DNA of 64,000 nucleotides from Clonostachys chloroleuca (lineage: Eukaryota; Ascomycota; Sordariomycetes; Hypocreales; Bionectriaceae): assembly GCA_037952775.1 (NCBI GenBank), contig JBANAY010000003.1:28520001-28584000 (forward strand), in the 5' to 3' direction. Below the pieces are notes generated by a model, which ran no database searches, had not been told where the DNA came from, and worked only from the letters and a program-made list of their open reading frames with translations. Position numbers and translations under genes: made by a program. Below, piece by piece: positions 1 through 11,034 of the stretch; within the stretch, counting starts at the first letter, position 1; the number at the start of each line of letters is the position of its first letter.

Positions 1-1361
1 CTCACTAGAGGCGCTGATTTAGCTAATTCAGCTGTCAATACAGGCAAGGAACGGAGACTGCTTTCAGTAGCAGTTCAAGGCGGCTATCTCGAGATAGTCG
101 GTATTCTGCTACATAGCGGGGCTGATATATCGGCGGCTGATGAAGATGGCTGGACAGCCCTTACCCATGCAGCCTCCTCTGGCAATTTTGAGATAGTCCG
201 CCTCCTATTAGAGAAAGGGGCTGATGTCTCAGTTGCCGGTGAACATGGAATGACACCAATTCACATTTCTGCTGAAAAGGGCTATATAGAAGTGGTTTAT
301 CTACTTCTTGATGGAGGGGCTGATTACTCTATCACTGATAATAAGGGATGCACACCACTGTATAAAGCAGCTGAACGGGGCCATCCCGAAGTAGTTTGTT
401 TACTTCATGACAGAGGGGCTGATCATTCTATCACTGATAATGAAGGATGCACGCCACTGTATAGAGCAGCTCAATGGGGCCATCTCGAAGTGGTTTGTTT
501 ACTTCTTGACAGAGGGGCGGATCATTCTGCAAAAAGCTATAGAGGGGGTCACCAATTGCGCAAGCAGCTGTCAACAATCAGGTCGAAGTAGTTCGCTTAC
601 TTCTTGATAGAGGCGTGGATCATTATATCGCTGATAATGCTGGATTGACACCACTTGTTCACGCAGCTTCGGCTGATCGTCTCGACATTGTTATGCTCCT
701 CCTTGAGAGGCTAAGCCGTGGTCCGACCGAAAGAGATGACAGCAAACAAATTTCGATAGATGAATCATCTGCGCGCAGCAATACACCAGCCTTGCGGCGG
801 GTAGCGTTGGAGAATTATATCAACAAAGCGGATTGTACTGGCAGAGCGGCACTCTTCTATGCTTGCCGGAACGGAAATGCCGAAATTGTCAGAGTTCTCA
901 TGATCAATGCCCATCTTGAGCCCATGATGCCCGACTACTTTGCCTTGACGCCACTCTACGTCGCAGTCATATGCGGGCATTACGGCGTTGTGGAGTTGCT
1001 GTTGGATTTCATGGGACGGTGCCATGCTTCCAGTGGGATTTTTAAATACCCAATCAACTCTAGGGCTTTACGCTCCGTCAGCTCCAAGGTTTCACAGCTG
1101 CTAAGAGACCATTGCCGGAACTACAATGTCCCCTTAGAGTTGGAGGATCTGCCCCCAAACTCCCCCTGGGCTTCATGGGAGAAGAGTCTGACAGGTTGTG
1201 ACGCATGTATGAGACCATTACCTCCGGCTATGTTATGTTATGTTTGTTCAGAATGCTTCGTTGGCACAAGCATCTTTATTTGCCAAGAATGTATGGAATC
1301 TGGTGCTTGGTGTCTGGATCCTTCTCACAGGATCGAGCTCTTCACGCTAGTGTCACCTTAG
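1..1361 (+). CDS. Ankyrin-repeat protein with C-terminal ZZ-like zinc finger (5' partial, frame break)
   Basis: The reading frame is already open at base 1, so the N-terminus lies outside the window. The visible part is a run of about ten ankyrin repeats (TPLxxAA, hydrophobic VxLLL, GAD at the hairpin), a protein-binding scaffold. Frame 1 stops at 589-591, but the repeat register continues without loss in frame 3 from about 546 to the stop at 1361. The switch falls in a run of five G at 544-548; a sixth G would keep the repeat spacing exact. The last 60 residues (about 1195-1340) carry CxxC pairs (CDAC, CYVC, CQEC) and a closing His, resembling a ZZ-type zinc finger, a frequent tail of fungal ankyrin/NACHT proteins. 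Function is unknown; an allorecognition or defence role is inferred from architecture only. It may be a real pseudogene or an assembly error. Confidence 0.75.
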
Positions 1362-1619
1362 GCTGCATAGATTAAATGATGCTTGAATCTGTTCGCTTGG
1401 CAACTATGTTACCTACTAGCATATAGTTTGCAGAGGTTTGGTGGCATGGTAGAGTTGCAGTAATCAGGTGTTTAAGGGAAAAACATAGGCTCCTCCCCCT
1501 TTCCCAACACATCATGATGTTTTTGTCTGTATAGAGAACCTGGCGTGAATAGTGATCCATTTACTAATATGCTACACAGGCTAGGGAAGGCAAAAGAAGG
1601 ACGAGGGCCAAAAAAGCCA

Positions 1620-3190
1620 TCAAGACCACTTGGCTAGCGGATTCCAAGGCAGACGAATGGTGCCACCGTCTCTGCAAAACTTGATGTCAACGTTTCCGGC
1701 CTCCGTCCTATAGTAGCAGACAAGGGCTTTTGGCTCCCAGCCGTAGAAGCCACCATCTCCTAGTATACTGGCCGAACCCTCCATTTCACCTTCTTGTTCT
1801 AGCTTCTCGAGTCTTTGTGTTCTACCAAGGCTGTTAGGAATACACAAGGCAAACTGTGGTTGTCTACCTTCGCCGGGGACGAGGAGGAATAGGCTTACGT
1901 TAATGGGTTCTCTGTACCCCACACACAGGCAACAATTCGGGAGGGAGGCGCGTGGCAAAAGTCCATCCGCGTTTTCGATATAGCCTCATTCTTTATTTCA
2001 ATGTTGGCTTTGTTTGAGCTTAAGAATCGCCTTGTTAGTATCAAAGACTAGGTCGTTAAGGAGCAATGGAGACTTACCATTCAACGAGAAGTTCCATTGG
2101 GCGTTCACCATACGAATAGAGAACGCTGAACATCTTGCGTTCTACCTCGGGCCATGGGTCACCAAGCTTCTCTACCAGCTTTTCTCCTTGTAGCAATAGT
2201 TCTTGCTGTGGGGTTACTAGCCTCCTGATAAGGTCCGTGACGTTCTTGTCACCAAACGCGGCCGCATGGATGTGTAATTGCGGTCCGCTAGGGGGTGCAA
2301 AGCTACCCATAGCAGGAACAGCCGGAGACTGGAATCCGGGTGGTGGACCATTGGGAGCAGGGGAGGCGTTGTGTCCGAAATTTTGTGTCACTGGGGGAGG
2401 TTGTCCATAGCCGTGATACGAAGGCGGAGGAGCGTGAGGCGGTGTCATCGGCCCTGGAGGCGTCATCATTCCCTGCGGCGGAGGACCTGAGGGACCAGAC
2501 ATGTACACTGGATAATAATGAACCTGTGGCTGCGCTTGGGTTTGAGGCTGTGGCTGCGGCGTGTATGTTGGTTGCTTTTGCGGCTTGTTCTTTAGAAAGC
2601 CGAACACTTTGGTACCGATAGCACCTGCGGCGAAGGATGCGGCCATTTTGCCAAAGCCCGCGCCGCTTCCCCCGTGGTGGTGGTGGCCAAAGGCATTGCC
2701 TGCCAGAAACCCACCCCCCAGGGCCAGAGCAGTTGTTCCCAGACCACGATCTCCATCTTGCGGAGGTGGCCCCCCTCCTTGCAGGGGATCTTTTTGGTAT
2801 TGATCGGGTGGAGGAAGTTGTTGGTCCGGGAAAGGGAACGCTCTTGTTTGGCTGGCATCGAGAGACTGTTGGTCTGTGACTAGGCTCTGTTGGTCTGGAA
2901 CGATATTCTGCTGGTCTGGTACCGAGGCTTGTTCATCTAGAGCCGGGCTGATGGGTGCGAAGGGTGGTTGGGGTGGTTGAAAGCCTGGAAACTCCCATTG
3001 TGTCGAACCCGTCGCGGTGAAGATATAATACCTAAGTGAGTCCTGTCAGAAACACTTTCTTTGATGCGGAAATTGCCCCCGCTTACCATGTGTTGTGCTC
3101 AGGGCTCCAGTTGGCTTCCCAGCCGGGCGGAAGCGGGGGTCCAGGAGCTCCAGCCGTAGCCGTGGGAGGAGATAACTGAGGCGTTGACAT
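1620..3190 (-). CDS. WW-domain protein, Pro/Gln-rich, four exons
   Basis: Predicted exons on the minus strand: 3190-3087, 3031-2078, 2018-1899 and 1830-1620 (462 aa). Joining exons 1 and 2 creates a WW domain at about residues 20-52: LPPGWEANW, then WYYIF, then TQWEFP, with both signature Trp and the YY pair. WW domains bind proline-rich ligands. A DQQ-repeat and Pro/Gln-rich linker follows, then a Gly/Ala patch with HHHH and a second Pro/Gln-rich stretch, then a C-terminal region of unknown function. Introns 1 and 3 have clear GTAAGC donors and CTTAG/AACAG acceptors. The intron 2 donor (GTAAGT at 2077) is strong, but its acceptor is uncertain: AAG after TACTAAC gives 2018, and another AAG just upstream is also in frame. 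The role may be as a scaffold; the partner is unknown. Confidence 0.75.
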
Positions 3191-4816
3191 GTGCAAGTAG
3201 GTGTTGTCTCGGGTCTCAGGTTGAAGACTTCCGTGGAAATGATTACCATTCAAGAGTAAGAGAAAGAAGACTCGGTGGGGGGATTAGCCAGGACGAGGGA
3301 AGAAAGCCAAGACCTGGGACTTGGCCCCATAACAGTATTTGAGAAGATGAACCTCAAATTACGACGTGTAAGCTGTCACCCAAGTGAATCATTTGGGCAC
3401 ACGTAATGTTTGGTGTGGCGCTAAGTTTCCCGGGCTGAAAGGGCTGAAGATGGCTTCGAGCTAGCACGGCTACCGGCACATCGGTTGATCGCCGTTTCGT
3501 CCCAGTCCTTCGGGAGGGGCCTAGGACATATTGATGGAATGACGGATATACGTGCGGTGTGAACGATGCCTAATCAAAGAGTCTTGTATGCAAAGATTTT
3601 AGCTCCCTACTTTTGATGAGCACCCCGTCAATAAATTTGATCATTGTGATGTTCCAACTGTATGATATAAGCCAAGGCATCCTCTTGTAAGTGTGGCCAT
3701 CCATCGAGGGGCTAATGGACCAGTCGAGAACATGCAGGCTGCCCCGCGTCGTATTCTTAGCCCTATGGCTACCCTGCTTTGTCTTTGGTGCATGACATGC
3801 CTGCAGGCAGAATCATATCATTGGAAGTCCTTGGATGGAAGCCTGCGTTAGTTGCTTTTTGCTCAGCCCCAGCCCAGACCTAGCTGGATTGCTCTTGTCT
3901 TGCGAAGGATTAGCGCTGTGGCGAAGTAGAGTCGCTACTGGCTATATTCACGCCATAGAGGAGTCAATGGATCGTTTAGCCACTACTAAACTCCATATCA
4001 TGATCCTCCGAAGTTCAACATCAACATTGCTGTAAGAATCCAACCTCGTAACGTGTTCCTCGTCCAAGGATGCAAGAAGATTGATCAACGACAATAAGTA
4101 AAATTTTCGGTGGTTTCATTTTCATCACTACTAATGCCGACTTGCATCATTCGTGTGAATGCGAGTTGAATAATTGCAGATGATGCCCAAAAACAAAAAG
4201 GAAGTCGAGCTTGAGAATCTAAAAGGGATGCTAGCGGAATCTCAAGATAGCTCTGGTGACGGCATATACTGTCGCCAGAGTGTCCCGTGTTTCACATGAA
4301 CCTAAATTTAGCCACTAAGATTATTATAAACTATAGAGGTTGATAATGGGTCAAGTCTAAAACTGAATGAGGAAATCCGGTCAAAGTAAGCTTCCGATGA
4401 ATTAGACACTTCGGGGCATATGCGAGTGAGGGGGCCTGACTGGTTCATTGAAGCCTGTCACTGCGTGGATTGCTGCAAGTTTAGAGAAGAAAAGCGGACT
4501 AAGTATCTCTGCCATTTCTTGAGCTGCGTACTATCATTGTTCGAGTTATCAAGATGATACTGACGTCGACATTCAAACAACATAGAATACGATGCGGCCC
4601 ACTTCAAGACAAGTGCGGCTAAGGCGTTTCTCGGAATACAACCGACAGCCGTTAGTAATTATCTCAGACCTGTCCTAACTGGCCCCGCAGATGAAGGTTC
4701 GTTGCTAGAATCATCATCAAACCTCTTCTCGTCGATGCTTGCTCGGGGTCTCTTATGCCATTCAACCACGAAAGCAGTTACATGACACGACCCTACGGCT
4801 CAGATCCCAAACAGAA
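3191..4816. other. Gene-free stretch
   Basis: No reading frame with domain content, RNA gene or repeat was recognised here. It should hold the divergent promoters of the WW-domain gene and the methyltransferase gene. Confidence 0.4.
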
Positions 4817-5590
4817 ATGTCAGCCTCAAATCTAAAACCCGGTGCGGGGAATGAACGGTTCAATGCCGAGGCCGCGACATGGGACAGCAATCCTTTTGTT
4901 CGCGCGAGGAGCCTCGAGGCGTGGAAGGCTATACAAGCTCGTGTTCCAGTTCTATTTGGGCCAGACCGCGCCCAGTCCAAGCCGAATGTGTTGGAAATTG
5001 GTTGCGGGACAGGCTTGCTCAGCCTGGAGGTCGCACCATCTGCCAAACGGCTGGTGGCAATAGATGCAGCCGAGGGAATGATCCGAGTGCTTTCATCAAA
5101 GCTAGAAAGCCCAAGCTCGCCTGATAATATTCAACCCTTGGCTATTTTGCTTGAGGATCCTGAGGATGAGAGGCTACCTCCAGCAGACGAGGCGGAACCG
5201 CGTGGACCAAGGCTCAAATACGATCTCATCATCTCAAACCTAGTATTGCATCATGTCAAGGATATTAAATCGATGTTGATTACGATGTTTGGATGTTTGA
5301 AGCAAGGAGGTGTAGTGGCCCTCACGGACTTTGAGGACTTTGGGCCAGACGCAAAACGGTTTCATCCTGAAGCGAAGATGGCCGGTGTAGAGCATCATGG
5401 AATCGGAAGGGAGTGGATGGCCGGGCTGATGGAGGAAGTTGGCTTCAAGGACGTCAATGTCGAAGTGGAATGGGAACATCCCAAGTTGGTAGAGAAGTAT
5501 CCCGGGGAGTTCAAGAACGGCAAACCTGCAGCAGGGCAGGGTGATCTGATGACTTTCACGTATGTCTTATGCTTCGGTAGACGCGAATAG
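4817..5590 (+). CDS. Class I SAM-dependent methyltransferase (UbiE/Methyltransf_11-like)
   Basis: Single-exon gene of 257 aa. The ATG at 4817 (MSASNLKPG) was chosen; the frame extends upstream only through a TTG, not an ATG. Motif I (VLEIGCGTG, residues 58-66) forms the SAM-binding loop, an acidic residue follows in AIDAAEGM, and the motif IV region is IISNLVLHHV (about 138-147), with a post-motif segment in LKQGGVVALTDFED. The order and length fit stand-alone small-molecule methyltransferases. The substrate cannot be told from sequence. There is no signal peptide or membrane segment, so it is probably cytosolic. The neighbours do not suggest a pathway. Confidence 0.85.
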   Translation: MSASNLKPGAGNERFNAEAATWDSNPFVRARSLEAWKAIQARVPVLFGPDRAQSKPNVLEIGCGTGLLSLEVAPSAKRLVAIDAAEGMIRVLSSKLESPSSPDNIQPLAILLEDPEDERLPPADEAEPRGPRLKYDLIISNLVLHHVKDIKSMLITMFGCLKQGGVVALTDFEDFGPDAKRFHPEAKMAGVEHHGIGREWMAGLMEEVGFKDVNVEVEWEHPKLVEKYPGEFKNGKPAAGQGDLMTFTYVLCFGRRE

Positions 5591-5831
5591 ATAGTCCACG
5601 ACAGGCTGAATAAAAAGTGAAATTATAATCAAATGAACCCGAGTCCAATGGCAGTCACGAGCTAGCACATATCTCTACAATGGTACCTGTAATAACCAAT
5701 TTGAGACCCAGGCGAGCCAATCACCGATTCCTCCGAGAGGATGAATGACTATTCGACCGGAATTGTAAAGCAAAGTTATTTTTGATGCTATCGACGTCAG
5801 GCCAATAAATCACGGGCTGATATCAAACAAC

Positions 5832-6247
5832 TCAGTAGCACCCAACGAGAATCTCTCTGCCTGACTTGCGGCGCGTGCAATCTGAAATGTTTCATTAGCA
5901 TACCAAAAATGTCTCAAATGCTCGAGGATGAGGCAACATACGTCCTTTGAACTTGCCACCCTGAGCATTTGTCCAGTACGAGCATGGCTCGCTGTTCTCA
6001 AAAACATAATCATTCCTGTTCCTGATGGTGCATGCTTCATGTACTTTCACTACATAGCGCATCGTAAATTAGCTCGGAGCACCTTGGATTGGGAGATCCT
6101 CTGCTTTCTCTTACAGTTGCCGCCATTTTCTAGTTTCTTCCAAGTATACCAGTTGTTGTTAGCCACCCAATTTCCCTTGCCATCGCCGGCCCAAGCATGA
6201 GAGCCAGCTAGAAGGAACAGAGCGCTGATGATCGAAATAAACTGCAT
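5832..6247 (-). CDS. Small secreted cysteine-containing protein, three exons (effector-like)
   Basis: Predicted exons 6247-6115, 6049-5942 and 5881-5832 give 96 aa. The first ~18 residues (MQFISIISALFLLAGSHAWA) form a classical signal peptide. The mature part is small, rich in Asn, Trp and Tyr, and has four Cys that appear only when both introns are removed, spaced through exons 2-3 and ending GCY. Intron 1 (6114-6050) starts GTAAGA and ends TAG; intron 2 (5941-5882) starts GTATGT, has GCTAATG as branch and ends TTTCAG. Both introns keep the frame. Size, secretion and Cys pattern resemble fungal effectors or antimicrobial peptides, but I recognise no family. A TATA-like box lies 110 bp upstream. 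Confidence 0.65.
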
Positions 6248-6358
6248 GTTGGACTTCAATGAATGACGTGGGCGGAACGAGGTATATTGAACGGTGACTT
6301 GGGCGCTTGAGTACAGATGTCTGTGACTAGATATGGAATTCATAGAATACAGCGGGCA

Positions 6359-6367
6359 TTATATATA
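6359..6367 (-). promoter_or_regulatory. TATA-like box of the small secreted protein gene
   Basis: The minus strand reads TATATATAA about 112 bp before the ATG at 6247. Its position suits a core promoter; this is inferred from sequence alone. Confidence 0.45.
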
Positions 6368-8192
6368 CCTTTTCCGAGTTACGACTACTTGAGGCTGCTA
6401 TAAAAATGCATTGCTTTTCAGAGTAGGCGTGAGGAGAAACTTGCCAAGGTCGAGCTGTCAGTGGCGACTTAGACAAGTCCTTATTTTACTAGGGTTTTCA
6501 ATGCGAGCCCGTGTTTTGTTGGTAGAAGGCTCGACGTTATTGGAGCAGGTCACCGCTATTAGTCGTAAGCATAGAGTGACTTGCTTGGGCCATGCTGCTA
6601 AGCCTTGGTGCGTTGTAGGTAAATGGCCGAAAAGGGTCCCAGATGCCGAGATGAGGCAGTACTTTGGTCTTGGCCCCAAAATATCGGCCCCCAAAGAGTG
6701 GTTCGTAAGGTTCCAAGTGTTGTCCTGACATCCACTAAGCTGGTTCTTTAAATACTTGGTAGGCACACTAAAGTGGCAACAGCCAGAAGAAGATCGAGCT
6801 GATGCAATGTGATCTAATCGACTAGGTGACGAGCACGACGCTCCCATGTTTCGACGAGGAGCTTTATTACGGGCCAACTTCTGCAGAGCTCGAATTAGGA
6901 GCCACTGTAAGTACTCCTTGACCTTTGCCGCTTAATATTCCAAGTGTTACCGCCATATCCTGTCAAATAGATGAGAATGAGCGAGAAATTATAGGGCATG
7001 CCGTGTAGCGGAGTGTGCTCTGAACCGAGGATGGCACAAGCAGCCGATGAAAACAAATCAATCATCTTTTTCGCGGGAAATTCCCATCACACTTTTGTTG
7101 TAATATTAAGTTCTATCTTATCATGCTTTGTCACGAGGAACTCAAGTAAGTGTCCTCGAAGTTGCCTCGACTGTTGCATGCCTTGCCTTTCTATCTCCGG
7201 CCTGGAATATTCGTATTGTGGAAGGCCGGAGTCGGCCTTTTTCCTAGTAATGCATAATGCAGCTATTGAAAGGAAATATCAACGTCCAAATGGCCGCCGC
7301 AACCTCCAAGGCTGTCTAGGGATATGCTCACTTCCCGATACGTGCCGATTTGAGATATTGATTAAGGCAGAAGCCCAACCTACGAGTTTCGCACAATACA
7401 TTTTTAAATTATCATCAGGGAGGGGAAAATGAACGTCATTTAAATAAGTATCGCCAGTTCCGTAGTGGTGTTGCCGCCATTAAACAGGCACTCATACATC
7501 GAGAATACAGCCATTTTGAGAGGCGATCGGGCCTCGCTTTTCATTGGCTCCTGGCAGCCATATTTCCATTAGTTTCTGGAACATATCGACGGCCTACCTG
7601 GTATTTAGTGAAGTTTATGCTTCAGATTTTGTTGTTGTCAATGCAGGGGTGACCCCTTGATACTCTTAGTTTGTTTGGAGTCTTGCATAAACCAACCAAG
7701 TCGATTTAAACCCCCGCCTCATCCGAGCTCTGACGACTGATTACCCTTTTATCACTGGTCCACACACAGACCTTCCCGGTCAAGGATAGCTTGACCGGCA
7801 AATTTTCAATGTGCTGGCTGACGACAGGGGCCAACCCCCGGTCAAGGGTCTTCAATGCATGATTGACAGTGTGACACATCAACCTAACAGCAGTTGACTC
7901 AGGGAGCGAACCCTGGCGATAGTTTTAAAATTCGACCATTATTTAGCTACGCTTCCCCAGAGTGTGCGGTTGGCGTGAATTACCTTTTCATCGACTCTAA
8001 ACTTGGACACCCACTCTTTCGCTCCCTCTTCGTGCAAGATCTCGACTTTATTTTCCATAAAAGGGCGGCGGTTTTCTCTATTTTGGTATTGCATTGTTTA
8101 CAATACCGCCATTCACCTATTACCAAAAGCTGTGAAGCAGGCTCTTCAGCTTTCCCCCTCTTGCAATTGAACTTGTCATCTATATTTCGTTG
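6368..8192. other. Gene-poor stretch
   Basis: Several open frames of 60-145 codons occur here, but none shows domain content, a signal peptide or convincing splice structure. The only structured element seen is the CCGGTCAAG inverted repeat near 7.78 kb. Confidence 0.4.
7776..7798. repeat. Perfect 9-bp inverted repeat with 5-bp loop (CCGGTCAAG / CTTGACCGG)
   Basis: The arms CCGGTCAAG and CTTGACCGG are separated by GATAG. A third copy of CCGGTCAAG lies about 40 bp downstream near 7838. The arms contain CGG/CCG triplets, as zinc-cluster operators do, but the spacing is unusual and no gene start lies close by. Confidence 0.5.
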
Positions 8193-8624
8193 ATGATCAC
8201 ACATTTGACAATGACAATCGAAATGCACATGAACCATCCATCAAACCGTATCGAGGGGCCATACCAAGAGCTACCCGAAGAGGAGCATAGCCCAGGCCTC
8301 TGGGGCAATTCTTGGACACAACAAGGGCAGCCGCCCTCGAGGCTGCAAGAGATTCATGAATCCGACGTCAGCTCCGAATATTCCGGCTCTGAAGGCGCAG
8401 AGCCGCCGCACGACTTCCATGAAATGCGAACGAACAACCATAATAGCATGGAGAGCCTGAACAAAACATACAGGCAACAGGATGAGACGGCATTAGAATA
8501 CCAAAGAAAGGCTCGGGATTTGTTGAGAAGGGCTCAGCAAAAGCTGGAAATGATTGCGTCTGAACTTAGGAATCATCGGAAGGGCAAGCCAGAAAACGCA
8601 GCCGTAGTTGAAGAGTCGGCTTGA
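8193..8624 (+). CDS. Hypothetical protein with acidic N-terminus and C-terminal helix
   Basis: Single-exon frame of 143 aa from the ATG at 8193. The N-terminal two thirds are polar and acidic (Ser, Glu, Asp, His rich) and probably disordered. The C-terminal third (YQRKARDLLRRAQQKLEMIA region) is strongly helical with heptad-like hydrophobics, so a short coiled coil is likely. No family is recognised. Internal Met residues allow shorter starts. Whether it is expressed cannot be judged here; frame length and residue bias are the only support. Confidence 0.45.
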   Translation: MITHLTMTIEMHMNHPSNRIEGPYQELPEEEHSPGLWGNSWTQQGQPPSRLQEIHESDVSSEYSGSEGAEPPHDFHEMRTNNHNSMESLNKTYRQQDETALEYQRKARDLLRRAQQKLEMIASELRNHRKGKPENAAVVEESA

Positions 8625-9561
8625 ACGCGAGTGAGTTACTAAATTGATCACCCGATGGAAACAAATGCTGGCATTTCGGGATACCATCGAAGAGATACTG
8701 GAAGCTTTGTGCGTCTTTACCTAACGTCATGTCATAAAAGGGGATGCCTCACTCTAGAAGCGCAGAATTCATAATTGTCGCGGGATTTCACCAGAGAGCA
8801 AGTCTTATACTTTATGTGATAAACAAATTAAATATCAACTTCAGGATACATGTTCAATCTGAATCAGCTATGAACCCTTTAGTGATTTAATCTTGCCGAC
8901 TGCTGATGGCTTTGATGAAACGTAACCCCTGGAAAGAAAGCCCGAAGCTTTTAATGTTTCCTTCACTCTTGCAGAATTTCAACCTTTTCTTTGAGGCCTG
9001 GCTTGAGGGATGGCTATAAGTCTTGGCCCTTGCTGGGAGAAGCAAGCAGTTGCTTCAATTCTTACGGGGCTGGAGTAGATTCAGCTAGATTCAAAACTAC
9101 AATTTCATACATTGCGACGAAGCACTGTTTATCATCCTCTCCGCGATGATTGAGGCATAGTCAGTTTTTTTATTTCGTCGGAATTCCGCACCTAATCCAA
9201 AACTAACGTTGGAACTTGGCAGCTCAGGATCCATGGAAAGCCGACGGATCTTCGTTTAGGTCTCTTCCCTCCCGTCACCGGATGTATTCTCTTTTACCTA
9301 TCATGCCTATTATATACTTGCATCACGGGAGGCATCCGTATTCTAGATCAAGGCTACCGAACCTACAAGTCGAACTAGAAGGGCGAGCATGAAAAATTGG
9401 GGAGATGATCACCGCCGAAGTGGGCGGAACCAGGCACTCGGAGTTCCGAGTGCTGCTTATCAACCAAGCCGCAAGTCAGCCAAAAGACTCGTCTGGCTGG
9501 CAGCGTCCACTTTCCGATCCATCGTGATTTCACACCCATCTCAAACCTCCAGAAAACGATT
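8625..9561. other. Gene-free stretch, promoter region of the dual zinc-finger regulator
   Basis: No gene was seen. The last 130 bp carry the 20-bp palindrome at 9434-9453 and presumably the core promoter of the regulator starting at 9562. Confidence 0.45.
9434..9453. promoter_or_regulatory. 20-bp palindromic operator candidate (GCACTCGGA-GT-TCCGAGTGC), copy 1
   Basis: Nine-base arms are perfect around a 2-bp centre. The core is CGG-N4-CCG, the inverted-triplet format bound by fungal Zn2Cys6 dimers. It lies 109 bp before the ATG of a Zn2Cys6 regulator. The identical 20-mer recurs at 11505-11524 before the next gene. Autoregulation is inferred. Confidence 0.65.
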
Positions 9562-11034
9562 ATGCCCCCAGGAAGTCGCAAAAAGCCCACATGTCCGCAA
9601 TGCTCCAGGTGCTTCACGAAGAGTATATGACACCTACTCATACCTAGTTAAAGAAACCAATCACTGACTTAAGCTTGCTTCCTATAGAGTCATCATTATC
9701 TAGACACACCAGACGCTGTTTCGAGAATTTACCCCCTGCGTCAAGACGGAGGGCTTGCTTGCAATGCTCGGGAAACAAGGTGAGATGCGACCAGCAGCAT
9801 CCAACTTGTAGCAGATGCTGGGAACGGTCCTTACCGTGCACCTTTCCGCCGACTAATCGGCCGACATGCCCAACCCTCGAGAGGAGGAGCCGAGTGGATG
9901 TTTCCGCGGGTGATGACCTGTTAGGCAGAGAGGAGCCCAACTTGCCGATCGGGGAAGCAGAGCCTCGTGAAACAGTTTCGTCATCACAAAGGTTTCCCTC
10001 CGTGTCTACCCAGAAGCAGGTAGCAAATGCCAGTAACCTCCTTTTGGTGCCTTCTGAGGAGCGACGTAGGGTTCTACTCGGCGCTGCACCGGGCACCCCG
10101 AACTCCAGCTCAGTGGCCATGCACACCGCCAACTTTGTGATTCGAGTGCTCAAATCGTGGGCTCGCCTAGTGGCCACACATCATGTCTACGAACTGCCAC
10201 CGTTTATCCATAGGCTACAGCTATCTGGAGATAGAAGCATCCCTACCCCTTTGGTAAATTGCTTTACCATTGTCAAGATGTGGAGCGAGCATACACAAGG
10301 TAGCATGGGCTTGGTGGAGAGCACAGTCTTGCTGGAGATGCAAAGGCTACTCCGAGAGGTGAGCAAAACTTACTCAGCGACTGCGCCAAAGCGTCATTTG
10401 CTAACATGAATGACTGAGTAGTACGTCTCGTATAATGAGACAGATCTCTTGGCTGCCCTTCAATCCCTGCTTTTGCTGTTAACGATTCTTCTTTATGGTC
10501 TAGATCGGACTGGCTCGGCTATGGCACAGCCCATCGAGGCTGAGTTAATAGTCAATGTATGGGACGTCAAGTCCTCTGTTGCTGGCACGGGCATCTTGCT
10601 AGACGAAGAACAAAGTCACGTCTTGCCCACATGGCGTGAATGGGCATTGGTGTCTGCCAAGCGGAGGACGATCCAGGCTCTTCATCATCTGGAGTGGGCG
10701 TGGTCATTGGTTCGTGGATATCCAGTCCTTACCTGCTTCGAACTCGGACCACTGCCGGCGCCGACAGCTGGGTATCTGTGGAACGAAAATGATGAGCTAC
10801 AATGGAAACAGTCTTATACCAGATGGCTGGGCGTTTGGAAAACCGGCGGGAGCTATAAGTTGGGAGAGCTCTTCAACATTGATCCAGGTGACGATTTGGA
10901 TTTGAGGACGGAAATGTGGCTAGCGGAAGTGGACGAATTTGGCATGGTTTTGATGGCAGAGTGTGAGTTCTTTGACTCTCATTCCTTAACTAAGCTAATA
11001 TCCTTACGTGTCAGTAAACTCCGTAGATATTTGA
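9562..11034 (+). CDS. Transcription factor with C2HC zinc finger plus Zn2Cys6 cluster, four exons
   Basis: Predicted exons 9562-9622, 9688-10358, 10422-10962 and 11015-11034 give 430 aa. Splicing the first intron assembles a classical finger at about residues 11-31 (CPQC, F, L, H, final C instead of the second His) that spans the exon junction. The Zn2Cys6 cluster follows: CLQCSGNKVRCD, then CSRC, then CTF. This tandem order is known from a subset of fungal regulators, including some of secondary metabolism. The rest lacks a recognised motif and may be an activation or regulatory region. Introns 1-3 have GTATAT, GTGAGC and GTGAGT donors with good branch points (TTGCTAAC in intron 2). If the last intron is not removed, the frame ends at 11054 instead. 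It probably acts in the nucleus; the palindromes at 9434 and 11505 are likely targets. Confidence 0.8.

Noticed and set aside
2135..2883. Several plus-strand frames of 70-93 codons
   Set aside because: They lie antisense to the Pro/Gln-rich exon of the WW-domain gene; G/C-rich coding DNA often leaves the opposite frames open.
4739..4816. Upstream extension of the methyltransferase
   Set aside because: The extension begins at TTG only; the ATG at 4817 gives the expected family length.
6411..7432. Open frames of 100-145 codons on both strands
   Set aside because: No domain, no signal peptide, unusual residue mix, overlapping frames on opposite strands, and no splice support.
7776..7798. Transcription terminator hairpin
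   Set aside because: Rho-independent terminators are bacterial; this is a fungal nuclear sequence and no gene ends here.
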